Assembly (NCBI GenBank): GCA_934098485.1 | Contig: CAKOOH010000003.1 | Coordinates: 94,718-158,717, forward strand | Source: an uncultured Bacilli bacterium | GTDB lineage: Bacteria; Bacillota_I; Bacilli_A; RF39; UBA660 | Length of the DNA: 64,000 nt | Reading direction: 5' to 3' | Shown: positions 1-9,442 of the stretch, one piece after another | Layout of the letters: each line of letters opens with the position of its first letter | How positions within the stretch are numbered: the first letter of the stretch is position 1 | The notes under the pieces: model-generated | What the model was told of the DNA's origin: nothing | The model's input: the letters and a program-made list of their open reading frames with translations, nothing else | Databases searched by the model: none | Made by a program: the position numbers and the translations under genes

Positions 1-1
1 C

Positions 2-430
2 AAACAAAAAGGTACAGGTAATGCTCGTCAAGGATCAATTCGTGCACCTCATTATAGAGGCGGTGGAATTGCCTTTGGAGTAAGTCCAAGAAGCTATACT
101 TTCAAAATGAATAAGAAAGAAAGAGTTCTTGCTTTAAGAAGTGCATTATCTATTAAAGCAAACGAAAAGAAACTATTTGTAGTTGAATCATTAGAACTAA
201 ATAGTTTAAAAACTAAAGATTTAAAACAAATGCTAAATACATTAAAATTAGAAGGAAAAACATTATTTATATGTTCATCTGATGCTGAAAAATTATATAT
301 GGCATCAAGAAATCTTTCTAATATTCTAGTTATCTTATCTAATGAATTAAATGTTTATGACATCATTAATGCTGATAACGTAGTAGTTGATGAAGAAGCA
401 ATGAAATATATTGAGGAGGTGCTTAAATAA
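2..430 (+). CDS. rplD: 50S ribosomal protein L4 (3' part)
   Basis: The frame is open from base 2, so the gene begins before the window and only its C-terminal ~142 residues are seen. The first residues carry the L4 signature KGTGNARQGSIR followed by RGGG and SPRSY, the basic stretch before the C-terminal globular half. L4 binds 23S rRNA and lines the peptide exit tunnel. In many bacteria it also regulates its own S10 operon. Its stop overlaps the rplW start by one base (TAATG), which suggests translational coupling. Confidence 0.95.
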   Translation, partial: KQKGTGNARQGSIRAPHYRGGGIAFGVSPRSYTFKMNKKERVLALRSALSIKANEKKLFVVESLELNSLKTKDLKQMLNTLKLEGKTLFICSSDAEKLYMASRNLSNILVILSNELNVYDIINADNVVVDEEAMKYIEEVLK

Positions 431-699
431 TGAAATCAGATATTATTTATTCACCAGTTATAACTGAAAAAACTAGTGCATTAGCACAAAATAACACTTA
501 TGTTTTTAAAGTAGCAAAAAGTGCAAACAAAATTCAAATCAAACAAGCTATTGAAGAAACATTTGGTGTTAAAGTAAAAAGTGTAAATACTCTTAATACA
601 AAACCTAAAAAGAAAAGAGTAGGAAGATACACTGGAACAAGAAAAACTTATAAGAAAGCTATCATTACATTATGCGATGGTAGTGCTATAGAAATGTAG
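430..699 (+). CDS. rplW: 50S ribosomal protein L23
   Basis: An 89-residue protein with the L23 opening [14 protein letters not shown] and the central [21 protein letters not shown] motif. L23 sits at the tunnel exit and is the docking site for trigger factor and SRP. The length is normal for Bacilli. The ATG overlaps the rplD stop by one base and rplB follows after 8 bases, the standard S10 operon order. Confidence 0.97.
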   Translation: MKSDIIYSPVITEKTSALAQNNTYVFKVAKSANKIQIKQAIEETFGVKVKSVNTLNTKPKKKRVGRYTGTRKTYKKAIITLCDGSAIEM

Positions 700-707
700 G
701 TGTACTT

Positions 708-1541
708 ATGGGAATTAAAAAATATAAACCAACAACTAATGGTCGTAGAGGAATGAGTACCTTAACTAATACAGAAATTACTAGTACAACTCCAGAAAAG
801 AGCTTGCTTGTAAGTATTAGCAAAACTGGTGGTAGAAACAATCAAGGTCGTATGACTGTAAGACACATTGGTGGCGGTGCTAAAAGAAAATATCGTGTTA
901 TCGATTACAAGAGAAATAAATTTGATATTCCAGCAAGAGTAACTACTATTGAGTATGATCCAAATAGAACTGCAAATATTGCCCTTTTAACTTATAAAGA
1001 CGGCGAAAAAAGATATATTATCGCTCCAAAAGATTTAAAAGTTGGCACAATTGTTGTATCTGGAGAAAACGTAGATATTAAAGTTGGTAATACATTACCA
1101 CTTAAAAATATCCCAGTAGGTACAGTTGTTCATAATATCGAACTTAAACCTGGCAAAGGCGCAGAAATGGCACGTAGTGCTGGAGCATCTGCTCAAATCC
1201 TTGGTAGAGAAGGAAAATATATTTTACTTCGTTTACAATCAGGTGAAACTAGAAAAGTACTAGGTGAATGCTTAGCAACTATCGGTGTAGTTGGTAATGA
1301 AGATTACGAATTAGTAAACTTAGGAAAAGCTGGACGTAAAAGACATATGGGTATAAGACCTACTAACCGTGGTTCTGTTATGAACCCTAATGACCATCCA
1401 CACGGTGGTGGTGAAGGACGCGCTCCTATCGGTAGAAAGAAAGGTCCTGTTACTCCATGGGGTAAACCAGCACTTGGATATAAAACACGTAAACCAAAGA
1501 AAGCTTCTAGCAAATTAATTGTTAGTCGTAAGAAGAAATAG
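708..1541 (+). CDS. rplB: 50S ribosomal protein L2
   Basis: A 277-residue L2, one of the most conserved 23S rRNA-binding proteins, needed for subunit joining and the peptidyl-transferase centre. It shows [17 protein letters not shown] near the N-terminus and the C-terminal signature [18 protein letters not shown], which contains the conserved histidine. It ends in a basic KKK tail. It lies between rplW and rpsS with short spacers; a GGAGGAG Shine-Dalgarno for rpsS follows its stop. Confidence 0.98.
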   Translation: MGIKKYKPTTNGRRGMSTLTNTEITSTTPEKSLLVSISKTGGRNNQGRMTVRHIGGGAKRKYRVIDYKRNKFDIPARVTTIEYDPNRTANIALLTYKDGEKRYIIAPKDLKVGTIVVSGENVDIKVGNTLPLKNIPVGTVVHNIELKPGKGAEMARSAGASAQILGREGKYILLRLQSGETRKVLGECLATIGVVGNEDYELVNLGKAGRKRHMGIRPTNRGSVMNPNDHPHGGGEGRAPIGRKKGPVTPWGKPALGYKTRKPKKASSKLIVSRKKK

Positions 1542-1552
1542 GAGGAGAGTTT

Positions 1553-1816
1553 ATGGCAAGAAGTATTAAAAAAGGCCCTTATGTAGCCGAAAGTTTAATG
1601 AAAAAAATTAAAAAATTAAATGAAAATAATAAAAAAGAAGTTGTTAAAACTTGGTCTCGTCGTTCAACTATCTTCCCAGACTTTGTTGGTCATACAATTG
1701 CTGTACATAATGGACGTGAATTTATACCAGTTTATATAACTGAAGAAATGGTTGGTCACAAATTAGGTGAATTTGCACTTACTCGTAAATTTACGGGCCA
1801 TGCCGGAAATAAGTAG
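1553..1816 (+). CDS. rpsS: 30S ribosomal protein S19
   Basis: An 87-residue S19 opening [11 protein letters not shown] and carrying the signature [17 protein letters not shown], then [14 protein letters not shown]19 sits in the head of the 30S subunit in complex with S13 near the A-site finger. Length is slightly short of the ~92 residues of B. subtilis. The ATG follows a GGAGGAG site at 8-base spacing. Confidence 0.97.
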   Translation: MARSIKKGPYVAESLMKKIKKLNENNKKEVVKTWSRRSTIFPDFVGHTIAVHNGREFIPVYITEEMVGHKLGEFALTRKFTGHAGNK

Positions 1817-1824
1817 GAGGTTAA

Positions 1825-2169
1825 ATGGAAGCTTACGCAATACATAAAATGGCTATCGTTGCTCCTCGTAAAGCAAGAATGACTCTTGATTTAATCAGAG
1901 GTAAAAAAGTTAGTGACGCTAGAGCTATTTTAAAAAATACTAATACAAAATCAAGTAGATTAATAATTAAAGTTTTAGATTCTGCTGCTGCAAATGCTGT
2001 TAATAATCTAAACTTAAAAGAAGAAGATTTATTTGTATCTGAATGCTTTATTAATCCGGGACCAGTTCTAAAGAGAGTTAAATTTGGTTCTCGTACTAAA
2101 GTTGACAGAAGAGATAAAAGAACAAGTCATATAACTGTAAAAGTTAGTGACGGAAAGAAGGAGGCATAA
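1825..2169 (+). CDS. rplV: 50S ribosomal protein L22
   Basis: A 114-residue L22. N-terminal VAPRKARMTLDLIRGKKV and the C-terminal hairpin region RVKFGSRTKVDRRDKRTSHIT are typical. In most species the loop between SRTK and R is longer and reads GRA..I.KRTSHI, so the tunnel hairpin is slightly altered here. L22 contacts all 23S rRNA domains and lines the exit tunnel. It precedes rpsC by 3 bases. Confidence 0.95.
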   Translation: MEAYAIHKMAIVAPRKARMTLDLIRGKKVSDARAILKNTNTKSSRLIIKVLDSAAANAVNNLNLKEEDLFVSECFINPGPVLKRVKFGSRTKVDRRDKRTSHITVKVSDGKKEA

Positions 2170-2172
2170 TTT

Positions 2173-2838
2173 ATGGGACAAAAAGTAAATCCTAACGGAC
2201 TAAGACTTGGTGTAAACAAAGATTGGCAATCAAAATGGTATGCTAAAAAAGATTATGCTAAATTCCTAAATAATGATTTAAAAATCAGAGATTTCTTAAA
2301 AGAAGAATTAAAAGATGCTGCTGTAAGTGAAGTAATTATTGAAAGAACAAGCAAACGCATCGAAGTTAAAATCAATACTGCTAAACCAGGCGTTGTAATC
2401 GGCCGTGGTGGTGAAGATATTGAAAAATTAAGAAAGAAAATTAAAAAATTAGTAGGCGAAGATGTTTATGTAACAATAGTTGAAGTTAAAAACCCTAATC
2501 TTAACGCTCAAATTGTTGCTGATCAAATTGCTAAACAAATTGAAAACAGAGCAAACTTCCGTACTGTTCAAAAGAAAGCTATCAAAGACGTAATGAAAGC
2601 TGGAGCAGTTGGAGTTAAAACTGCTGTATCTGGTCGTTTAGGCGGTGCTGAAATGGCTCGTACTGAAGGTTATACTGAAGGTACTGTTCCACTACACACT
2701 ATTAGAGCAGATATTGATTATGCAACAGCAACAGCTCCTACTACATATGGTAAAATTGGAGTTAAAGTTTGGATTTATAAGGGAGAAATTCTTCCTACTA
2801 AGAAAAGTGTAGGAGGCGATTCAAATGTTAATGCCTAA
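2173..2838 (+). CDS. rpsC: 30S ribosomal protein S3
   Basis: A 221-residue S3 with N-terminal [14 protein letters not shown], a type-2 KH domain containing the [11 protein letters not shown] loop (about residues 76-86), and the C-terminal domain ending in [18 protein letters not shown]3 lies at the mRNA entry of the 30S subunit and has helicase activity together with S4 and S5. The last 14 bases overlap the start of rplP, whose Shine-Dalgarno lies inside rpsC. Confidence 0.97.
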   Translation: MGQKVNPNGLRLGVNKDWQSKWYAKKDYAKFLNNDLKIRDFLKEELKDAAVSEVIIERTSKRIEVKINTAKPGVVIGRGGEDIEKLRKKIKKLVGEDVYVTIVEVKNPNLNAQIVADQIAKQIENRANFRTVQKKAIKDVMKAGAVGVKTAVSGRLGGAEMARTEGYTEGTVPLHTIRADIDYATATAPTTYGKIGVKVWIYKGEILPTKKSVGGDSNVNA

Positions 2839-3238
2839 AAGGGTTAAATACAATAAACCTCAAAGAGTTAGTTATGAAGGCCATTCAAAAGGAAACACTG
2901 AATTACATTTTGGTGAATTCGGATTAATGGCTAAAGAAGGCGGATACGTAAGTGCAAGACAAATCGAAGCAGCTCGTATCGCTATGACACGTTATATGAA
3001 ACGTGGTGGTAAAGTTTGGATTAACATTTTCCCACAACTTGCAAGAACTCAAAAACCTTTAGAAACTCGTCAAGGTACAGGAAAAGGTTCTGTAAAAGAA
3101 TGGGTTGCAGTTGTTAAAGAAGGAAAAATTATGTTTGAAATTGGTGGCGTTTCTGAAGAAATCGCTCGTGAAGCATTAAGACTAGCTTCTCACAAACTTT
3201 GCGTTAAAACAAAATTTGTTAAGAAAGAGGAGGCATAA
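2825..3238 (+). CDS. rplP: 50S ribosomal protein L16
   Basis: A 137-residue L16 starting [14 protein letters not shown], close to the bacillary MLLPKRVKYRR. The ATG at 2825 is preferred to 2831 because AGGAGG at 2811-2816 is then 8 bases away. The signature [18 protein letters not shown] segment (positions 2994-3030) and [19 protein letters not shown] are present. L16 organises the A-site tRNA elbow region of the 50S subunit. It overlaps rpsC by 14 bases. Confidence 0.97.
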   Translation: MLMPKRVKYNKPQRVSYEGHSKGNTELHFGEFGLMAKEGGYVSARQIEAARIAMTRYMKRGGKVWINIFPQLARTQKPLETRQGTGKGSVKEWVAVVKEGKIMFEIGGVSEEIAREALRLASHKLCVKTKFVKKEEA

Positions 3239-3240
3239 TT

Positions 3241-3438
3241 ATGAAAACTAGCGAAATTCGTAAAATGTCTAAAGAAGAATTAAACAAAAAATTAGTTGAC
3301 ATCAAAAAAGAATTATTTGATTTAAGAATGAAACAATCAACTGGTAATCTTGATAAGCCTCATAGAATTAACGCTTTAAGAAAAGATGTAGCTAGAATTA
3401 AGACTGTTTTAAATGAATTAGATGGGAGTGAAAATTAA
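3241..3438 (+). CDS. rpmC: 50S ribosomal protein L29
   Basis: A 65-residue two-helix L29 with the family core [19 protein letters not shown] near the middle. It packs against L23 at the exit tunnel. The stop overlaps the rpsQ ATG by one base (TAATG), and the order rplP-rpmC-rpsQ is universal. Confidence 0.96.
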   Translation: MKTSEIRKMSKEELNKKLVDIKKELFDLRMKQSTGNLDKPHRINALRKDVARIKTVLNELDGSEN

Positions 3439-3695
3439 TGGAAACTAAAAAATCTGAATTAATTGGTAAAGTTGTTTCTTGTGCAAACGATAAAACAATT
3501 ACTGTTTTAGTAGAAACATATCGTAATCACCCATTATATAAGAAAAGAGTAAAATACTCTAAAAAGTATGCTGCTCATGATGAAAAAAATATTGCAAAAG
3601 TAGGAGACACAGTTAGATTAGTATCAACTAGACCATTATCTAAAACTAAGAGATATGAATTAGTTGAAGTAATCAAAGAAGCTGTAGTTTTATAG
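3438..3695 (+). CDS. rpsQ: 30S ribosomal protein S17
   Basis: An 85-residue OB-fold S17 with the core [17 protein letters not shown], then [19 protein letters not shown] and a [18 protein letters not shown] segment. S17 is a primary 16S rRNA binder in the lower 30S body. It is coupled to rpmC by a one-base overlap and followed by an AGGAGG site for rplN. Confidence 0.97.
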   Translation: METKKSELIGKVVSCANDKTITVLVETYRNHPLYKKRVKYSKKYAAHDEKNIAKVGDTVRLVSTRPLSKTKRYELVEVIKEAVVL

Positions 3696-3708
3696 GAGGA
3701 TTAGAATT

Positions 3709-4077
3709 ATGGTAATGCAACAATCAAAATTAAAAGTTGCCGACAATTCTGGTGCTCGTGAACTTATGGTAATTAGAGTACTTGGTGGCAGCAAAGTTAA
3801 ATATGGAAATATTGGAGACGTAGTAGTTGGAACTGTTAAAAAGGCTATTCCAAACGGAAACGTTAAAGAAGGTAAAGTTGTTAAAGCTGTTATTGTTAGA
3901 AGTGTTGAAGGACTAAGAAGAAGCGATGGAAGTTATATCAAATTTAATGATAATGCATGCGTTTTAATTAAAGAAGATAAATCACCAATCGGAACTCGTG
4001 TTCTTGGACCAGTTGCAAGAGAATTACGTGATAAAGAATTTACTAAGATCGTATCACTTGCTCCTGAGGTTTTATAG
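3709..4077 (+). CDS. rplN: 50S ribosomal protein L14
   Basis: A 122-residue L14 with [16 protein letters not shown] at the N-terminus and [20 protein letters not shown] at the C-terminus. The ATG at 3709 is 8 bases from AGGAGGA (3694-3700); the next ATG at 3715 would be too distant. L14 lies at the subunit interface, near the binding site of the silencing factor RsfS, and opens the spc part of the operon. Confidence 0.97.
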   Translation: MVMQQSKLKVADNSGARELMVIRVLGGSKVKYGNIGDVVVGTVKKAIPNGNVKEGKVVKAVIVRSVEGLRRSDGSYIKFNDNACVLIKEDKSPIGTRVLGPVARELRDKEFTKIVSLAPEVL

Positions 4078-4085
4078 GAGGATAT

Positions 4086-4409
4086 ATGAAAGTAAAAGTT
4101 GGAGATAAAGTAAAAGTACTTACCGGTAAAGATAAAGGTAAGGAAGGTAGAGTAATTCTTACTCTAAAGAAAAAAGACCGTGTAGTTGTTGAAGGAATTA
4201 ATATTGTTAAAAAACATATGAAACCATCAAGAACTAATGAAACAGGCGGTATATTAGAAACAGAAAATCCAATTCATGTATCTAATGTTAGAGTAGTTGA
4301 AGAAACTGCAAAAAAGAAAGAATCTAAAAAAACTGTAAAAGAAACAGCTAAAAAAGAAACAACTAAAACCAAAAAAACTACAAAAAAAGTAGGTGAAGCT
4401 AATGAATAG
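4086..4409 (+). CDS. rplX: 50S ribosomal protein L24 with unusual lysine/threonine tail
   Basis: A 107-residue L24. Residues 1-73 carry the normal KOW fold ([42 protein letters not shown]). After that, instead of the usual family C-terminal part with its RVGYK motif, the protein has a low-complexity tail rich in Lys, Thr and Glu. The total length is ordinary, so the tail replaces the C-terminal part. L24 starts 50S assembly at the 5' end of 23S rRNA. Codon use does not differ visibly from neighbours. Confidence 0.93.
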   Translation: MKVKVGDKVKVLTGKDKGKEGRVILTLKKKDRVVVEGINIVKKHMKPSRTNETGGILETENPIHVSNVRVVEETAKKKESKKTVKETAKKETTKTKKTTKKVGEANE

Positions 4410-4941
4410 TTTAAAAGAATTATATAATAAAACAATTAAACCAGAACTAATGAAAAAATTCAATTATTCTTCAGTTATGGAAATTCCTAAACTTGAAAAA
4501 ATTGTTATAAACATTGGTGTTGGTGATGGTTCTCATGATGAAAAAATGATTGAAGCCGCAGTAAAAGATTTAGAAACAATCACTGGACAACATCCAGTAG
4601 TTACTAAAGCTAAAAAATCAATTGCTGGTTTCAAATTAAGAGAAGGACAAACTATTGGAACTAAAGTAACATTACGTGGTGAAAATATGTACATTTTCAT
4701 GGAAAAGTTAATTAGTGTTGCTCTTCCTCGTGTAAGAGACTTTAGAGGAGTTTCTCCTAAAGCATTCGATGGAAAAGGAAATTATACTTTAGGTATTAAA
4801 GATCAATTAATTTTCCCAGAAATTGAATATGATAACGTTGTAAAATTAAGAGGTATGGATATTGTTTTTGTAACAACTGCAAAAACAAATGAAGAAGCTT
4901 TAGAATTATTAAAAGGCTTTGGAATTCCATTTAGAAAGTAG
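4402..4941 (+). CDS. rplE: 50S ribosomal protein L5
   Basis: With the ATG at 4402 (AGGTG at 4391-4395) the protein is 179 residues, the standard L5 length; an in-frame GTG at 4393 lies within that Shine-Dalgarno and is rejected. Features are [32 protein letters not shown], and the C-terminal [17 protein letters not shown]5 binds 5S rRNA and contacts the P-site tRNA and S13. It overlaps rplX by 8 bases. Confidence 0.97.
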   Translation: MNSLKELYNKTIKPELMKKFNYSSVMEIPKLEKIVINIGVGDGSHDEKMIEAAVKDLETITGQHPVVTKAKKSIAGFKLREGQTIGTKVTLRGENMYIFMEKLISVALPRVRDFRGVSPKAFDGKGNYTLGIKDQLIFPEIEYDNVVKLRGMDIVFVTTAKTNEEALELLKGFGIPFRK

Positions 4942-4952
4942 GCACGAATATT

Positions 4953-5138
4953 ATGGCTAAAACAAGTTTAAAAGTTAAAAATGCAAGAACTCCAAAATTT
5001 AAGGTTAGAGCATATACTCGTTGCTCAAGATGTGGAAGACCTCACGGAGTTTTACGTAAATTCGGATTATGCCGTATTTGCTTTAGAACATTAGCAAATG
5101 AAGGAAAAATCCCTGGCGTAAAAAAATCAAGTTGGTAG
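4953..5138 (+). CDS. rpsZ: 30S ribosomal protein S14, zinc type
   Basis: A 61-residue short S14 with four zinc ligands arranged CSRC and CRIC. This is the C+ form, whereas zinc-independent S14 is about 89 residues. It begins [28 protein letters not shown], as in Bacilli. S14 assembles into the 30S head near S3 and S10. Position between rplE and rpsH is standard. A zinc-free paralogue, if any, lies outside the window. Confidence 0.96.
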   Translation: MAKTSLKVKNARTPKFKVRAYTRCSRCGRPHGVLRKFGLCRICFRTLANEGKIPGVKKSSW

Positions 5139-5153
5139 AAAGGAAGATCGGAA

Positions 5154-5549
5154 ATGTTTGTAAATGATGTTATTGCAGATATGCTTACAAGAATTCGTAA
5201 TGCAAATCAAATGAAATATAATACAGTTGATGTAATAAGCACAAAAATGACTAAAGCAATCGCTTCTATCTTAAAAGAAGAAGGATATATTAGTGATTTC
5301 ACTGAAAATAGTGAAAACAAAATGCTTACATTAACATTAAAATATAGCGATAATAAAAAAGAAAGAGTTATTATTGGTCTAAAAAGAATTAGTAAACCTG
5401 GACTTAGAGTATATGTTAAACATGATGAACTTCCAAAAGTACTAAATGGTTTAGGAATCGCTATCATCTCTACTTCAAAAGGTATCATGACTGACAAAAA
5501 GGCTAGAGAAAATAATCTAGGAGGAGAAGTACTTGCCTATATTTGGTAA
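5154..5549 (+). CDS. rpsH: 30S ribosomal protein S8
   Basis: A 131-residue S8 with N-terminal [19 protein letters not shown] and the C-terminal signature [18 protein letters not shown], then [10 protein letters not shown]8 binds helix 21 of 16S rRNA and in enterobacteria represses the spc operon. The ATG follows GGAAGATCGGAA, a modest Shine-Dalgarno. Normal length. Confidence 0.97.
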   Translation: MFVNDVIADMLTRIRNANQMKYNTVDVISTKMTKAIASILKEEGYISDFTENSENKMLTLTLKYSDNKKERVIIGLKRISKPGLRVYVKHDELPKVLNGLGIAIISTSKGIMTDKKARENNLGGEVLAYIW

Positions 5550-5562
5550 GGAAAACTAAGTT

Positions 5563-6108
5563 ATGAGTAGAATTGGAAATAGAGTATTAAATATTCCTGA
5601 AGGAGTTACAGTAACTTTAGAAAAAGATACAAATAAATTACTTGTAAAAGGTCCTAAAGGAGAATTATCAAAAGAATTTAATAAATTAATTACTATCGAA
5701 GTTGAAGATGGTAAAGTTAAAACAAAAAGAGCAAATGAAGCTTTATTTACAAAAAGTATTCATGGTACTACTAATGCATTAATTGCTAATATGCTTGAAG
5801 GAGTATCTGCTGGATTTGTTAAAGAATTAGAAACAGTAGGTGTAGGTTATAGATTTGCTGTTTCAGGTAATAAAATTACTGTAAGTGCTGGATATTCTCA
5901 TCCAGTAGTAGTGGAAATTCCATCAGGTTTAACTGTTGAATCTCCATCAAACACTGAACTAAAAATATCTGGTATCGATAAACAAGAAGTATCTGAATTT
6001 GCGGCTAATATTCGTAAAATAAGAAAACCTGAACCATACAAAGGAAAAGGTATCCGTTATAAAGGCGAAGTAATTAGACGTAAAGAAGGAAAGAAAGCGG
6101 CTAAGTAG
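5563..6108 (+). CDS. rplF: 50S ribosomal protein L6
   Basis: A 181-residue L6 made of two related domains. It begins [15 protein letters not shown] and ends with the family signature [23 protein letters not shown]6 sits near the sarcin-ricin loop and the factor-binding site. It is followed by AGGAGG for rplR. Confidence 0.97.
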   Translation: MSRIGNRVLNIPEGVTVTLEKDTNKLLVKGPKGELSKEFNKLITIEVEDGKVKTKRANEALFTKSIHGTTNALIANMLEGVSAGFVKELETVGVGYRFAVSGNKITVSAGYSHPVVVEIPSGLTVESPSNTELKISGIDKQEVSEFAANIRKIRKPEPYKGKGIRYKGEVIRRKEGKKAAK

Positions 6109-6118
6109 GAGGTAAGTT

Positions 6119-6475
6119 ATGATAAAAAAAGAATCAAAAAATGTATCTAGACAAAGAAGACATGCTCGTGTTCGTAAAAATGTTTTCGGAACTGAAAGTA
6201 TGCCAAGATTAAATGTATTTAGATCAAATAATGAAATTTATGCTCAAATTATTAATGATGAAACTGCTAAAACTTTAGCTAGCTCTTCTAGTGTAGCCTT
6301 AAAATTAGACAATGGTGGCAATATCGAAGGTGCAAAAGCAGTTGGTGCTGACATCGCTAAAAAGGCTCTTGAATTAAATATCAAAAAGGTTGTTTTTGAT
6401 AGAGGTGGATACCAATATCATGGACGTGTAAGCGCTTTAGCAGAAGCTGCACGTGAAAACGGCTTAGAGTTCTAG
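6119..6475 (+). CDS. rplR: 50S ribosomal protein L18
   Basis: A 118-residue L18 with [31 protein letters not shown] and the C-terminal [20 protein letters not shown] signature. It bridges 5S rRNA and 23S rRNA together with L5. It lies between rplF and rpsE in standard order. Confidence 0.97.
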   Translation: MIKKESKNVSRQRRHARVRKNVFGTESMPRLNVFRSNNEIYAQIINDETAKTLASSSSVALKLDNGGNIEGAKAVGADIAKKALELNIKKVVFDRGGYQYHGRVSALAEAARENGLEF

Positions 6476-6488
6476 AGGGAGGGAAATA

Positions 6489-7094
6489 ATGGAAGAAGCA
6501 AATAAAATTAATGAAACAGTAGAAGTTACTACTGAAACTGTTAAAGAAAATAAAAATAATAAAAACTTTAAGGATAGAAAACCAAGAAAAGAATTTAAAA
6601 AGAATTTCGAACCTAAAAAGAAGCTTTTAGAAGAAAAAGTTATTTCTATCACTCGTGTAACAAAAGTTACTAAAGGTGGACGTCATTTCCGTTTTGCTGC
6701 AACTATGGTTGTAGGAGATGGCAAAGGCTTAGTAGGAATTGGAACTGGTAAATCAATGGAAGTACCAGAAGCAATTAAAAAAGGTATTCAAGCCGCTAAT
6801 AAAAATTTAGTTAAAATTGATATTGTTGATGGAAGAACAGTTTCTCATGAACAAATCGGTAAATGTGGTAGAGCTAAAGTATTAATTAAACCTGCTAAAG
6901 AAGGTACTGGTATTATCGCTGGTGGTGCTGTTCGTGCCGTATTAGAAATTGCTGGTATTAAAGATATCGTATCTAAATCTTTAGGATCAAATACTCAAGT
7001 AAATGTTGCTAAAGCAACTTTAGAAGCTCTAAAATCACAAAGAAGTGCAGAACATATTGCTGAACTTCGTGGCAAGAAAGTGGAGGAGTTATAA
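6489..7094 (+). CDS. rpsE: 30S ribosomal protein S5 with N-terminal extension
   Basis: A 201-residue S5; B. subtilis S5 has about 166. The conserved core starts near residue 45 ([27 protein letters not shown]) with the RNA-binding [13 protein letters not shown] loop and the C-terminal [17 protein letters not shown]. The first ~44 residues are a charged, Asn/Lys/Glu-rich, probably disordered extension. The start is fixed by GAGGGAGGG just upstream. S5 acts in decoding fidelity. Its stop is two bases before the rplO ATG, leaving no room for rpmD. Confidence 0.95.
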   Translation: MEEANKINETVEVTTETVKENKNNKNFKDRKPRKEFKKNFEPKKKLLEEKVISITRVTKVTKGGRHFRFAATMVVGDGKGLVGIGTGKSMEVPEAIKKGIQAANKNLVKIDIVDGRTVSHEQIGKCGRAKVLIKPAKEGTGIIAGGAVRAVLEIAGIKDIVSKSLGSNTQVNVAKATLEALKSQRSAEHIAELRGKKVEEL

Positions 7095-7095
7095 T

Positions 7096-7536
7096 ATGAA
7101 ATTACATGAATTAAACTCACTTCCGGAAAGTAAAAAAATCAAAAGAGTAGGTCGTGGACCCGGATCAGGAATGGGCAAAACATCTACTCGTGGTGAAAAA
7201 GGACAAAAAGCTAGAAGTGGCGTATCAATTAAACCTTGGTTCCAAGGTGGACAAAGTCCAATTTATCGTAGAATTCCTAAAAGAGGATTTAATAATGCAG
7301 CCTTCACAACAAGATATGCAATTATTAATCTAAGCGATTTAAATAGATTTAATGATGGTGATGTAATCACATTAGAACTATTAAAAGAAAAAGGAATTAT
7401 TAAAAAAGAATTATCAGGACTTAAAGTTTTAGGAAATGGTAATTTAGAAAAGAAATTAACTATTAAAGCAAATAGATTCTCATCTATTGCAGTAAGTAAA
7501 ATTGAAAGTGCTGGCGGGACCGCTGAGGTGATCTAA
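7096..7536 (+). CDS. rplO: 50S ribosomal protein L15
   Basis: A 146-residue L15 from the ATG at 7096, preceded by GGAGGAG; a longer open frame from 7045 overlaps rpsE and is not the start. It has [39 protein letters not shown] and the C-terminal [11 protein letters not shown]15 is a late 50S assembly protein. In most Bacteria rpmD lies just before it, but not here. The stop overlaps the secY ATG by one base. Confidence 0.97.
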   Translation: MKLHELNSLPESKKIKRVGRGPGSGMGKTSTRGEKGQKARSGVSIKPWFQGGQSPIYRRIPKRGFNNAAFTTRYAIINLSDLNRFNDGDVITLELLKEKGIIKKELSGLKVLGNGNLEKKLTIKANRFSSIAVSKIESAGGTAEVI

Positions 7537-8807
7537 TGTTTGCAAATCTAAAAGGACTATTTAGCCCTAATAATAAAGATTTACGCAAAAGAATATTGTT
7601 CACCTTAGGGTGTTTAGCAATATTTGCTCTAGGAACTAATATTATGGTTCCAGGAGCTAAAGAAATTACCAAAAATTTAGGATTTTTAGAATTACTTAAC
7701 TTAATGAGTGGTGGAAGTTTAAAATCCTTTTCAATCTTTGCGTTAGGAGTTATGCCTTATATTACCGCAACAATCATAACGCAGTTATTCCAAATGGATA
7801 TTATTCCTTACTTTAAAGAATTAAAAGAACAAGGTGCTACCGGAAGACAAAAATTAAATAAAATTAATCGTTATCTTGGTATTATCTTTGCTCTTATCCA
7901 AGGATATATATTTTCTATCGCTTTTTTAGGAAATGCTGGAACCATGGGTGTTATTAAATCAACTATTTATTTAACAGCCGGTACAGCCTTCCTACTATGG
8001 TTAGGTGATGAAATTACTAAAAAGGGTATTGGTAATGGCGTATCTTTAATAATTATGGCTGGTATTGTAAATACCTTACCTCAAACATTTATTACAGCAT
8101 TTAATTCCTTAGTTTTAAATGCTAGTAGTAGTAAATGGACAGGTATTATCTTATTTGCTCTATTTGTCATCGTATATTTAGCCATCATAATTGGTGTAAT
8201 ATGCATGCAAATAGCCGAAAGAAGAGTGCCTATTCAATACTCTAACCGTACAGCCTCATCATATGGAGGAGAAAAATCATTCATCCCTGTAAAACTAAAC
8301 TCAGCAAGTGTAGTTCCTGTTATCTTTGCCTCTGCAATCGTTGGAATTCCCAGTTTAATTGCTGAAGTTATCAAAAAAGAAGCATTTACTAATTTTGTAA
8401 ATAATTATATTGTTTATACAAGTTATACAGGCTTCCTACTATATATGGTATTAATCTTCCTATTTGGCTATTTTTACACTTTATTACAACTTAATCCCGA
8501 TGAAATTGCGGAAAACTTAGATAAATCTCGTAGTTATATTCCTGGTATTACTCCAGGTGAACAAACAAGTAAATATCTAAAATATGTAATTACTCGTTTA
8601 ACCGTTTTTGGTACTCTTGGTTTAATGGTTATTGCTGCTTTACCAATTATCTTTAGTAAAGTAACTGATCTTCCAAGTAATGTTACCATTGGTGGAACCG
8701 GATTATTAATCGTTGTTGGTGTAGCACTTGAAACATACAAACAATTAGAAAGTAGTGTTGTTTCTCGTAGTTACAATGGTGTAAGAAAGAGAAGAAGAAG
8801 AAAATGA
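7536..8807 (+). CDS. secY: Protein translocase subunit SecY
   Basis: A 423-residue polytopic membrane protein with about ten transmembrane helices. Family motifs include MPYITATIITQL, the ERRVPIQYS loop, and GTGLLIVVGVALETYKQLES in the last helix, followed by a basic cytosolic tail. SecY forms the protein-conducting channel with SecE and SecG and would export the many surface proteins encoded in this window. It is coupled to rplO (TAATG) and overlaps adk by four bases (ATGA). Confidence 0.97.
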   Translation: MFANLKGLFSPNNKDLRKRILFTLGCLAIFALGTNIMVPGAKEITKNLGFLELLNLMSGGSLKSFSIFALGVMPYITATIITQLFQMDIIPYFKELKEQGATGRQKLNKINRYLGIIFALIQGYIFSIAFLGNAGTMGVIKSTIYLTAGTAFLLWLGDEITKKGIGNGVSLIIMAGIVNTLPQTFITAFNSLVLNASSSKWTGIILFALFVIVYLAIIIGVICMQIAERRVPIQYSNRTASSYGGEKSFIPVKLNSASVVPVIFASAIVGIPSLIAEVIKKEAFTNFVNNYIVYTSYTGFLLYMVLIFLFGYFYTLLQLNPDEIAENLDKSRSYIPGITPGEQTSKYLKYVITRLTVFGTLGLMVIAALPIIFSKVTDLPSNVTIGGTGLLIVVGVALETYKQLESSVVSRSYNGVRKRRRRK

Positions 8808-9442
8808 AAAATATTGTTTTTATCGCTCCACCTGCTTCTGGCAAGGGAACTCAAAGTGATTTATTAGTATCTAAATATGGATATAATCATATTTCCACTG
8901 GGGACTTATTAAGAGAAGAAATTAAAAGTGGTAGTGATTTAGGTAAACAAATTGATGAATTAATGAAAACTGGAAAATTAGTAAGTGATGATATTGTAAA
9001 TTCATTGCTTACTAAGGCTCTAAGTGATAGTGATAAACCATTTATTTTAGATGGATATCCAAGAAATATGACGCAAGTACCTTTCTTAGATGATATTTTA
9101 TCTAAGGCAAACAAAAAGGTAGATGCGATAATTTACTTAGATGTTCCTTATGATTTACTTTTAAAAAGAGCTACTGGAAGACTTACTTGTCCTAAATGTG
9201 CTCATACTTTCCATAAATATTTTAATAAACCACTAAATGATGGAATATGTGATAATTGCGGAGAAACTTTAATAAGTAGAGTAGATGATAATGAAGAAAC
9301 ATTCAAAGTAAGATATAACTCATATATAGAAAATACCAAACCTTTATTAGATTATTATAAAGATAAAGGAAATTTACATGTAATTGATAAAGCAAATACC
9401 AAAGAAGAAACTTTTGAAGAAATAGAGAAAGTGATTAAATGA
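8804..9442 (+). CDS. adk: Adenylate kinase, zinc-LID type
   Basis: A 212-residue adenylate kinase (ATP + AMP = 2 ADP). The P-loop region reads APPASGKGTQS, where most Adk have GxPGxGKGT. HISTGDLLR binds AMP and DGYPRNMTQ is the second core motif. The LID holds four cysteines (CPKC and CDNC) that bind structural zinc, as in Bacilli. The secY-adk-map order is classical. ATG overlaps the secY stop. Confidence 0.95.
   Translation: MKNIVFIAPPASGKGTQSDLLVSKYGYNHISTGDLLREEIKSGSDLGKQIDELMKTGKLVSDDIVNSLLTKALSDSDKPFILDGYPRNMTQVPFLDDILSKANKKVDAIIYLDVPYDLLLKRATGRLTCPKCAHTFHKYFNKPLNDGICDNCGETLISRVDDNEETFKVRYNSYIENTKPLLDYYKDKGNLHVIDKANTKEETFEEIEKVIK

Noticed and set aside
4393..4401. GTG start for L5 giving 182 residues
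   Set aside because: The GTG lies in the Shine-Dalgarno AGGTG; the ATG at 4402 yields the normal 179 residues.
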